From the NCBI GenBank assembly GCA_037976565.1, contig CP137669.1, forward strand, positions 35,147,613 through 35,211,612: a stretch of 64,000 nt of DNA, in the 5' to 3' direction. The stretch is from Mesocentrotus franciscanus (taxonomy: Eukaryota; Echinodermata; Echinoidea; Camarodonta; Strongylocentrotidae). Positions 46,601 through 58,100 of this stretch are shown piece by piece. The translations under genes were made by a program, and so were the position numbers. The notes under the pieces are model-generated. The model did not search any database. It was not told the origin of the DNA and saw only the letters and a program-made list of their open reading frames with translations. Position 1 is the first letter of the stretch. Every line of letters begins with the position of its first letter.

Positions 46601-47940
46601 CAAATTTCATACTGCATGTATAATTATGTGAATATACAGTTATGACAACAGCAATGTTAAAGACAGTGTTGGCTATGGTTTCATTTTGAAGGCTTGTTCA
46701 AACATGATGCAGTACACTGCCTCAACAAAAAATAGCTACAAAAAAAAAATATATGTGCAAATAATTGGCAAGTGAGGGTAAAATCAAATTAGTGTAACGA
46801 AGCTCCCTACACATAATACTTTATAATGTGTGTGACATCATCTATAGATTTGTGATGCTCACTATGCCTTATTATATCATTTATATTGATGCGTTGTTCC
46901 TTTAAAGCCCCACTGTACTACTTGTAGCTACTTGCTCCCTCTATGTAGAAAACAATGCCTAAGTGGTGCCCATTGGTCTCCCATGATCCTCTTTTTCTTA
47001 TGTTAATTGAGAGCTGAGTTGATGAGATAACCACTTGTCAGTGACCAGCAGGGTGGTCTAATCCCTCCTGGCCAAAATAGTGCAGACGGGCTTTAAGGAA
47101 GTTTACATCATGTCTAAACAAGGCTTAAATGTAGTAAATAGTTGTGAAATCGTTACAGACAGAATCTTAATATTGCACTTTTACATATGTAATCATTCTA
47201 CCCAATCCTAAGATCATGACAAATCTGTTCTTGTAATTTCCCTTTGAGAAATAATAGTGCATGCTAATGTCCGGTTAATGTTTAAGAAGATGGGTTTTCA
47301 TCCACTTCGTATCTTCCTTGTCAATATGTGTAAGATTAACTTGATGATATCAATATTGTTCACAGCTATTTCTATTTCAGTGGTTTATAAACAACATACA
47401 TACATATATGAGAATAATATATCTGATGGTAAAAGAATTAATATTGTTGCACCAACATAAGCAAAATGATGAACAATTTCTATGAAATAATGCATGAAGA
47501 TAATGAGTGTAGTGTATCAATTGCAAAGAAGGGGTAACTAAAAGGAAGGCACTTTAAAAGAGTAGCAGGCCTTCAAAATGAGTTATCATTTGCCCATATT
47601 TATATTTTTTAAAAGTGAAATAAGATTACAAATCAGAGCATTCTGTTCTCCTATATCAGACCCATTGAAAAAAAAAAGAAAAAAAAAAGCAAGGCCATTT
47701 ACAGTACTTCTCAATTTCTAAATAGCAAAACATATATCATACTGGAATCTACATGTAATGTTCAAAAACGTGCAAATAGCTTGGCTCATATGCAATAATC
47801 ATATCTGCTATTGAATAAATATTGATGTTTTGACATGTAGATTGAATATCTGTAACGGCTTTTTAGAGTTTTGCTGCTAGAACAATGCTTTTGAATTTTG
47901 ACATACATGTTTGTCAATCGGTGTTTATGTTAGAAATAAA
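46601..47940. other. intergenic between convergent genes
   Basis: AT-rich, no coding signal. It separates the 3' ends of the channel gene and the ZFYVE19 orthologue. Confidence 0.5.
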
Positions 47941-48248
47941 GGGTGGTATTCTCGAAAGTGGACTAACTTTAGTCCATGGTTTAATCCTCCGACTATTAAA
48001 GTATGGAATGCCAAGTGTCCATCATATGAATATATTTTTGAATAATTTGATATGTCCCTAAAGTACCATGTTAACATAATTATTTCATAGTTATATTGTT
48101 GTTTATTAATTATGTTATTACATTTTATTTTAATTTAGTGACAGATTGAATTATTCAAAAACATATTCATATAAACACTTGGCACTCCATACTTAATCGG
48201 AGGATTAAGCGATGGACTAAAGTTAGTCCGCTTTCGAGAATATCACCC
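47941..48248. mobile_element. long-TIR MITE between the two genes
   Basis: Inverted arms of about 100 bp: GGGTGGTATTCTCGAAAGTG, ACTAACTTTAGTCCAT, CTTAATCCTCCGA and ATATGAATAT words all recur in inverse at the right. The element is flanked by AAA on both sides, which might be a 3-bp duplication. It lies in or beside the 3' UTR of ZFYVE19. Confidence 0.85.
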
Positions 48249-48761
48249 AAAGTTATTGTGATGATATCTCATTCGCACTTGACATTCATTGTATATAAAT
48301 GCTTACGATAGAAGACAAGTATACAAGGCATTCATGCTAAAGTACACTGAAAGCCATTCTTACATTATAAGAACTTTGTTCATATTGAAGAGAAATATGG
48401 ATGAATTATGCATGAATCTATACAAAATTTCTTGAAATTTCAATATTTTTCAAGCAATAATAAATCCTTGTTGCACTAATACAGACATTTGTCTATTTTG
48501 TTTTCCTTTGTTTTAAAACGTATTTCTAAATGCACATCTTTTAAAAAAAATGAGAAGACAGGAAAAAAAAATTAACAACACATAATCAGTTCCATCTCTT
48601 TCCTTTCAACAAAGAAATACGTCACCCAACAATGTGTTTTCTAATTCTTGCATATAATACTTTGGAATGATTTCTACATCATAGCCTCCGAACAGTTATA
48701 TTAGTACCTTGTACCTGTTCATGGAGCCCCACACTGAATCCTCCCTCCTCAGAAACGCAGT

Positions 48762-48828
48762 TCATTTGTTGGGGGCCTTGTACGGTTTTATCTTGTGACT
48801 CTCTATTCCAAAGTCTCTATGTCCTTCT
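48762..48828 (-). CDS. ZFYVE19: ZFYVE19 exon 11: C-terminus
   Basis: Completes Arg, then [20 protein letters not shown] and a final Lys before TGA. The EGHxxF...H word supplies the last His ligands of the finger, as in the human EGHDAF...H end. Acceptor ATCTACAG. Confidence 0.9.
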
Positions 48829-49096
48829 CTGTAGATTTGCAAATAGAAGATAAAAAATGAGAAGAGAAAGAACAAAATCACGTTGTCATTGCTATGGTAC
48901 TGTAGAGCAGGTTAAATTCCAGCAAAAATGTAATCCCTCCTGTGCCGTGGGCGGCAAGAATTGAATATTGAACAATGTGTTTGGACAAGAGAAAGTTTCT
49001 TCCTAAAACAGAAATAGAAGTTCAGAATTATAAAGTTCATTTCCATAAAATATATTTTCATAATAATGATACCAAAATGAACAACAGCAATAATAA

Positions 49097-49143
<47 letters not shown>

Positions 49144-52100
49144 GTAAGAATAATAGCAATAATAGCAATAATAACAATAATAGGAAGAAGGAGAAGAGGA
49201 AGAAGAAGATCAACAACAACAAAAAGAAGAACAAGATGAACTTTACAATGATGTTATTAACAGAATAAGTGAGTTTTTACATGTTTAATGCCTAATATAA
49301 CAATGAAACAAAGCATTAAAAGTCAACATGTACCTCTCCAAAGTACACTTTATACAATTGTTCAAAGAAATTTTGGCACAGAAGAGATGAATACTCTGAG
49401 GGATTACAGGAACAATGGATGTCAGATTACAGCTGTTCTATTGACACTATAATGCCTTTTGGGCATTTTCACCTGTCTCAACATGTTTTCTCAACCAATA
49501 TTTCTTAAAGTCAGGTTAACAACAAAAAAAAAAGGTGTGGGGGGATGATGCATTATCAAAATTATAGAAGTGACACTTGCTTCACAGCGCAATAGATACA
49601 TAATATGGCCTGTGTTGTGCTAATGACAAAATTTTATTCCACATAATATTTTGAAATATTGAAAATTTGAAACAACTACCAGCCTAATCAGCTAAATGTC
49701 ACTGGTGTTCCACATATAATGGACTGGAAGTAAATTTGTAGGCTTATTGAATTAACCAATTTTTGTTGTTATCCGCATACTGCAAGTGGGTTGGGGCCTG
49801 GGTCACAGGGGGGCGGTGCAATTATGAACATAAAACACTCCTGTTTACAAATCTGTCAACTCAATCTCTCTTTTTCATTCGCATCCAGACATATGGGGGA
49901 TGTCATTTATAGAACATAAAACTCCTCTTTGCAAATCTGTCAACTCAATCACTCTTTTCCATTTGCTTCCAGACAAATCCTTTCACGATGCAATCACATG
50001 ACCTGTTCTCAACTATATCTTTAAAGCGTAAATCCCCTGTTTGCTTACTTACAGACATAAGGCATGCTTTCTTAGGAGTCGGGTAAAAACATACTAACAA
50101 ACGAACTAACCTGAAGCATCTCTTACAGTAGAGATCATTATCACAGTCCACACATCTCAGTACTGCATCTTCATTACATATGCAACACCATGCCAGTTCA
50201 TCAGGGTCAGTTCGGGGTCGTGGAGGGTCATGCTTGAGGCCATCCATGTGAGGTTTTTCTAAAATCTGCTCCCATGATAATATATGGGTTCAAATAAATC
50301 AGAAAGAGATTATCAAATAAAATTGATACTGGGTATACTTTTCAGTCAAACGAAAGTTTTGGAAAGATTAAAAGAGAGAACATATTGATATGTCTATAAT
50401 TCTAATATTATGCCCACATAAGTAAAGGATATATTTGTAGGAAATTAAGGTCGATGTTTATTTGGTTTTGACGTGATGTGTGCAAAACTTAAACAAAAAT
50501 TGAGCTATGAAACGGAACGGCCTCATGGTGGCCATTTTGGAAATCCAAACATTATTGGAGAAAAATGATCAGATGCACATAACGAAATACAATTTTAAGG
50601 ATACATTCAAAAGGAAACAATGAATGTATTGATCAATGAAGGTGGAGGGGAAGAAATGGAATCTGATATTTTATACTCACTTCCGTGTTGCTTGTTGGTT
50701 TAGGGTGTAATTTCGTGGTTGGAACTTGGAAGCCATCAGCAGCCACTCTGTCATCTAGCTTATCTTCCTCTAAAAGCTACCATGGCGAGAGAAAAAAAAG
50801 AAGAAAACAATAAATTCCAGAGTTTTACACTATGCTCTGACAAAAGCATACTTATATCAGTGGTTTTAACTCTTTCACATGCCAACATTGGACAACATTA
50901 AAGTGTTGTGATGATGTCGGTGATTCACAATCACATGGTCCAAAAATACCTGTACTTTAGGGTAATTCCTGCAATGTGCACAACATATGACATTTATCTA
51001 TTTATGTATTTTATCCAAAGTTGAAAATCTCTTTATATGACGACTGACTAGTAGTTCTTTATGCTATTATTTACATTATCAAGTGGTCATACCAAGAGAT
51101 TTTCATTTTGGGATGAAATAAATGGGAAAAAAAGGACAAATGTTATTTAGGCCACGTCGCAAGGAATCTCACTTCACACAACTAAACCTTTCCCCAAATT
51201 AATATCAGATTTAATAGTGTCAGTCTTGCAGGCCAAAAAAATGAAAAGGTTAAATTCCACCGGCATTTGAAAGATAATACTAATTACAATTTCCCTCAAA
51301 ACGAAAGGGCTTGAGAATGTCTTTTTGTGGGAAAATAACGACCATTAGTTGTCGAATCAACTTTAGGGATTGCAATCCTCTTAGTAAATAGTCTGATTTT
51401 CAGACCCTTGGACCGAATGGTGTACATTTTGTGCTGCGCAAAGATTTAATCAGTTTAATTTTGGCCATTACAAGAAGTGGGTTATTGATGTAGACAAATG
51501 CTTATGTACCCTTTACAGCTCATTTTATGTATGTTATTACTAAAGAAAAAATGAAGTCAGTCAGTCACTCAATAGTGTCTGATAGTGAAGTCTAGAAAAT
51601 AACATGAAATACAAATACATGAAATAAACGTTTTTGGCTTGATTCAAATAAGCGAATTGTTTCTAGAGAGCACACTCTAAACAGGCATTCTGAGGTGGAA
51701 AGAGCTGATATGATGATGATGGTGTATTTCTATTTTTCATTCAGTGGCTTTTGGCCATCATTTGAAAATTGGACGGAGTGAATAGCAAATTTTTTTAATT
51801 TGTCCTTTTGAGGATACCATACCTGCTGAATGAGTCTCTGTGAAGCTTTCTCTTCATTCTCATCACTATCGTCATTGAGCTGAAGATTTCCTACAAGTCA
51901 AGAAAGAAATTAAGTTCAGTTTCAGTTTCTAGGTTCCACTGAATGAAGTAAATGAATTTCAAAGTAAAAATCATCTTTTTGAAGATAAGATACGATAAGT
52001 AAGACGCATTTATGGGCTCTAGCAAACACAAAAGAAATTTTGTACTGAACAATTGGTTGCAGTTGAAAAACACATAAAATGCATACCATAATAACAAAAT

Positions 52101-55100
52101 TGAGAGCAATATAAAATGAAACAATGCCAATACATAAAGAAAAACAAACAATTTACAATATTATCCTATGAACTGAAATGATTCAGGCCTATCAAACTAA
52201 TAACATAATCCTTGGTAAAGTATGGGACACCCAATGACCAAATATTTGAATTTGCCCTCTAATAAACATTCAAGAGCTAACCTGTATTTTCTACTGGCTG
52301 TACACCCTGGAGGTGAGCCAGTCTCCCTGCAATATCTGCATCTTTCTCCGCCCCTCTCTTGGTGGCCTCCTCCTCCAGCTGAAGCTCAGCCCTCGCTGCG
52401 CCCATCAGCCTGTTGGCCTCCTCAGCCAGTCTCCTTGCTTCTCTCTCTTCCTCCTCGGCCCTGCCACGCCCTCCTGGTGGGTGACAATCGTTATCGCCGG
52501 AAGGCTGTTCTGTGTTGCTGGAAAACTCCCCTGTAAAATACATGTACAAGTATGTCTGTGAAGAATCACACAAAGCATTTTATGGCTCGTTCACACACGA
52601 TGCAAAACCTTGGCTTTTCTCAAAACATTGCAAAAATAGGGCATTCAAATGTTATTGACCATGTGCATCTGTAAGACTTTCTTGTCCAGTAATGAAAATA
52701 CTGTGAGAAGGATTGAGCTCTGGATGTCAACTGTAGTCTCAGAACTGCATGGTGTTTCTCATGTTGGTTGTTTGTTTTTCGTTTTCCTTTTTACTTTGTC
52801 TCTATTAGATAGAAGTGCTCATCAAAATTTAAATGACCAGATGCCCCATTTTTGCAATTTTCCTTCAGAGACTCATCTATTGTTAACTGGCAATACTCAC
52901 TTATGCATGAGCAGTATGATTCCAATTGTATATAATCTCAAAGAGGATTAGTTTTATGAAAGATAAGTTTATATTAAACATTTATTTGAAGATCTTAATT
53001 ATAAATAGTGTCTACTTTCTTTTTATGCTGAGTGTATATATAATTTTGAGGTTTCAGTATTACCATTTTGCATCATCATCATATTTAGTCTTTTACTCTG
53101 GATATTTTGCAACAAGACATTGTCATGGTCATGTTTACTACGACATACTGTGAGATTGCTGTGTGGTGCGCTTCTGGCACTATAGGGATGACCTGTAGCC
53201 TAAATTTGGCGCTCCTTTCACATATTTACAGAGCAAATAACCACTGATAGAACATCAACACCCTTGGCTTGTGGACAATTGATACAAGTGGAACATTATG
53301 AGGGCAGATTCATTCAATTTCATTCCACTTTCTTTTCCTACCATGATTAAAATTCTATACGTTCTCACCCATAAGTTTCTTGGCATCTTCTGTGAGTTGT
53401 TTCAGGTCATCCTCACTTGGAAGGATTGGATCAGAATATTGCCCTGGCTGAGATGGCCCAGAGCCTAATGGGGCTGCTCCTGCAGCAGCTGGGTCTGACA
53501 ATCACACAAACATACCATCATTGATGTGAGTCGAGATTAACGACATACAGGCATTCCATTTCTTCACTGCCGCCACACTAACCTTTTTTGGCAGGAAATT
53601 AATTTACATTTGGCACTTTAATAATGGCTTCTTAAGGCAGATATAACACAGTAAATTAATTCACAAAATTGAGTTCAGTTCATGCATATGTTTGTTTTAA
53701 AACAATTCCAAGGATATAAACCCATAGATAATGCAATGAGCTGTCCCTGCATTCCCACCGAGTAGTTAAAGCAAGCTAGCCTCTCGTTGATTGTGAACCC
53801 CCGAAATGTTGGTATGATTGAGAAAGAGGCACTAAATCTCAAACGGAATAAAGTCTTCAATTCGAAGCACCCTTCAATATTATGAGTGAGCAAATCTTGA
53901 CAATAACAAGTTTGTTCACACATGTTGCAGGAAACCGCAGAGGTTTTTTGTTGCATCTAGATGAATGACAAGTGGGCATGAAAAAAGTAGCTGTGCAATA
54001 CAAAGGTACCTTGTGTACTCAATAATATGTGTTAAGATACAGCATTATGCGTCATCATTAAAAATTAAAAAAACATGCCACGGTTAACTGTCGTACATGA
54101 ACAAGCCTTAATACATTGATTCTTTCAGGAGAGCATGAGAGCGTGTGGCGCAAATGGACCGTTACCTAACTCTCATGACTTTCGCCTTGCGCTCAGGTTC
54201 GAGTCCCACACTGAGCAGACAAAAATGCAAAAATTATTGTCGCCATGTGTGTAAGCGTGCCACTCCCTCTGTTTTCGATGCAGGCACAGGTTCATGGGAA
54301 AATACTCCATTCCTCGGACAGAACTTTAACCGGAGGCCCTGTGCATAGGAGAGTCACACCCTATGCATGTTAATAAGCTACACTTCTCGCAGAGTAGGGT
54401 GTAAGTCCAGTGTTTAGTGTGCCTGCATACAGAAAATGATAATTTACATACAGATCTTTGTGACAGGCTGCATAGCTCTTTGAAGATTACCAGTTCAAGA
54501 AGAATAAGATGACAAAGATTATAGTTACTCACCATTGGTTATGACATCATTGCCTTCTAATCTTGCATCTAAGGCCACTTCTTCTGTCATCTGATCCAGA
54601 AGGTCATCGTACTGCTCCTCCATTGTCTTCTCTGGTTGTGGCAAAACCTTAAATCAGTAAAAATAAGTCGGTCATAAGGATAAATATTTATTAAATTCTT
54701 TTGAGTTTAAGAGTATTATTTCTTTTGATATGTAAAGAGAATGATGCACATATTCACATTTTCTAAAACATCAACACCTTTCCCTTCAGAAACTTCTGTA
54801 TATAAATTGATCATGAAAATCCCAATTATGATGAGTGATCTCATATTAAAATCGGACTAAATTTGGCCAGTTTTGTTCAAACTTGCACTGATGAGGATAT
54901 ATAGGTATTCAAATTCATTGAGGTTAAAGAGTGTAAGTTCTTTGATATCTGAAAACTAGTGATAAATATTAAGGCATATCTTCTAAAATACTAACATCTT
55001 TTCTTTCAGAAACTACTCTATGAATTGATTACATAATTCCTGATGGTTTAGTGATGTCAAATTTAAAAGGAACTATAACTCTGGCCTCTTTTTGAAGAAA

Positions 55101-58100
55101 TTTTCTCTTTCTCTGATTTTTTCTGCTTTTCTTCAGAGCAACTTGATATCCCATGAGATCGCCAATGCAAAACATGTACAGTATAGACCAATTCATTGTT
55201 AGCACAATGCACAAATGACCCCAAACATTCAGACTTTTAAAACATGCGACATATATATGCCAAATCGTGTATTTTAGAATAACCTCTCTCAAAATAATGG
55301 AAGTGCTCCAAGAGTTGCTTTTGCTTCCCCCTTTGAAAAGATTCCTCCAAACCATGTCTCATGGCATGCAATTTTCGTGAATGGTTGTGCGACACATGCT
55401 CCTGCAACAATTGGCCCACGATAATTTTCTACACTAACCAAAGTTCTAACTTCAACCCTGGACCTATACCTAACCCTAACCCTAACCTCACACCGTATAA
55501 CCACTTCTGACAAAATAAACTCTGAAGCAATGATCGCCCAAGCAATTGTCAGATCACCTTGGTGCATTAGTGAATAATGATTACATAACATTCTTGAGCA
55601 TGTATCTGGTTTTTGTTTCAGTGGGTTTTGCAATTTGTTGCTAGCAACCTTCCTATACTGATGCGCAGATTGTATCTACAAACTTGCTTATTGCTTCTTA
55701 AAACTACACTGCATTTTCTTTTCAGTATGCAGCTCATGCAAACTTGCATCTCTACAATAAAGTTGTACAGTATGTACAGTGTACATACAGTCTGTTGTGT
55801 TGTTTCTGAAGATGGCTGCAGTCCTTGTAGTTTCCGAAGCCTTTCCTCAATCTCGCTCTGTGGTAGAGCAGGTTCTGAAGAAGATTGAAGACAAAAAAAA
55901 AATCAAATATGAAATCAGATATTATCAGACTGCAAAAATAATGGGGAAAAATATTTTGAGAGACCTGAGGGTTTCAGTGATTAAGTTCTCTTTTCCCCTC
56001 CTAGGCACAGCTGGCAACAAATCATGAATAATAATATTATAGATAATAATAGCGTACAAATTAAACTGTCTCTGCAAAGCTGCAGGTTATCATGAAATTC
56101 TTCTGACCTCAGTGTTCTAACATAAAAATCATTCTCTTATAGATAATTCAAAATAAACATTTGTGAATGAGAAATTGAGACAGGATTCTACAACCCCAGT
56201 GATTTAGTAACTTAAGCACTTTGTAGCTTCAAGTTTCATGCTGTATATATTTTGTAAATGTAACTCTTCTTCTTTTCTCCTCCCCCTCCTTCTCCTCCTC
56301 TTAATTCTTCTTTATCCTCTTTTTCTTATTTTTCTTCATATTAGTCCTCATTTTCTTCTTGTTGTTCTTGTTCTTGTTCTTCTTTTCCTTCTTCCTTCTC
56401 TGTCCTATTTTTCTCCTTATTATTTAACTTCTTCTAATCCTAATCATTACAATATGACTCAGTGGTTCTATACTTCAATTTTTCTCATTATACTACTCGT
56501 TAACAGAATACAAAGAACAGTCTCACATTAGGATTTTTTTTCAAACATAAATTCATGTTCAGAGTTTTTAAATCTCATCTTTCTCATTTATAGAAAACAT
56601 CTCAATCCTTACTGTGTCAATGCCTCAACAAACATGTTTCACCAAAAACAAACAAACAGGACAAAAAATAATCATGGTTCCTCTTTCAATTTCTTATCAG
56701 TTGACTTCTTGATATCGTTTTCCAAGATATTCAATGGATCAAATATTTATACAGAATTTCAGTAATAACTGTACAGTAATAATTTCCATGGCTAAACTGA
56801 CAGCACTTCTCAATAGTTTACCGGTATCTTACTTTCTTTCTTCTTTCGATCCTCCTGAAGCCTTTCCAACCTCATAGCAATGTCTCTGTCCTGTGGCGCT
56901 AGGTTTTTGTACTTTGCTGCTTGACTGCCCGATGGAGCATCTGATTTTCGAGATGGTCCTTGCTCTCTTGCGGAGGACTGCTTTCCTTGCTCCTTCTGGT
57001 GCAGAGCAGCTACTCTCCTGTTATATTGAAAATCAAATTAAAAAAGGGAATGACAAACAATCGAGTGGGAAAAGGGATGGGTGCTTGAACATGTTGTTAT
57101 CTTAGGCAATAATTGAGAAAGAACTAGCACTGGGCCGGAAGGGTTCGCAAAGCCATCTGGATCAAAAGATCATTTAACAAAAGGAAAAGAGACAGGAGCT
57201 CGTATCAGTTGTCTGACATTTATGATGCGGCAAAAGATGTCATTTTGGCACTAAGAAAACCCACAGCTAACTTTTATCTGCCAGTACACATGTGAGCGAG
57301 GTGTCTGTTATATGTGTACACACATGTAGACATCAAAACAGGTAGACAAATTCTAGATGCGCCATAGAACTTATTGAAACAAAAGGTGTTTCACTATTTC
57401 CGTATGTTTCATATCAATGCCCACACAGAACTTTACTTGGAGCAAGCATGCATGCACAGTTTAAGTGTGTGACGACTTGTCTACTCACAGGTCATTTACA
57501 GTTTTGATGAGTGTACCTTAACATCCAATATCTCTATAGAGAAGTACTATTTGATTCTGATATTTTGAATATAGAATGTAGTATCCGAGTGTGGTCTGCC
57601 ATAAATATGTCATTAAATGGGACCCATCACCATACAGAATTTTGCTCTGCATTTGGTTCTGTAATACAAGAACAATGTAAAAAACAATGTATGATTTCCA
57701 AGCTAAAATGTTGTTGAAGTGATTACCAAATGAATGGTACTACACCCAATATTCCACAATAACAATAAAACTATTAGAGTGCTTTAACATGACCAACAAA
57801 AATTATCATATATTACCCCAGCCACTAGATTAAATTATGATTCTGCTCTCAGCAGTGCAGACTCTCCAATGCAGCTCATGACTTCCTTTAAGCAGTAGCC
57901 TAAAAAAAACTGCCATTCCTCCATTCCATATCTCAATTCAAAGTTATAAGGTCATTTAAGATCATGTTAGGTCGTTTAAGGTCATTAGAACTTAGAAGAG
58001 GTGGGCTATCACTCACTTCTTGAAATTCTCCGGTGGGGAGTATTTGCCTTCATTCTGAGTGTCTGACTTGGGTTGTTGCAGGATCTTGTAGCAGTCAGTA

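Noticed and set aside
48975..49268. Thr/Asn/Lys-rich frame
   Set aside because: Generated by (ACT)n and AAT/AAG simple sequence in a ZFYVE19 intron.
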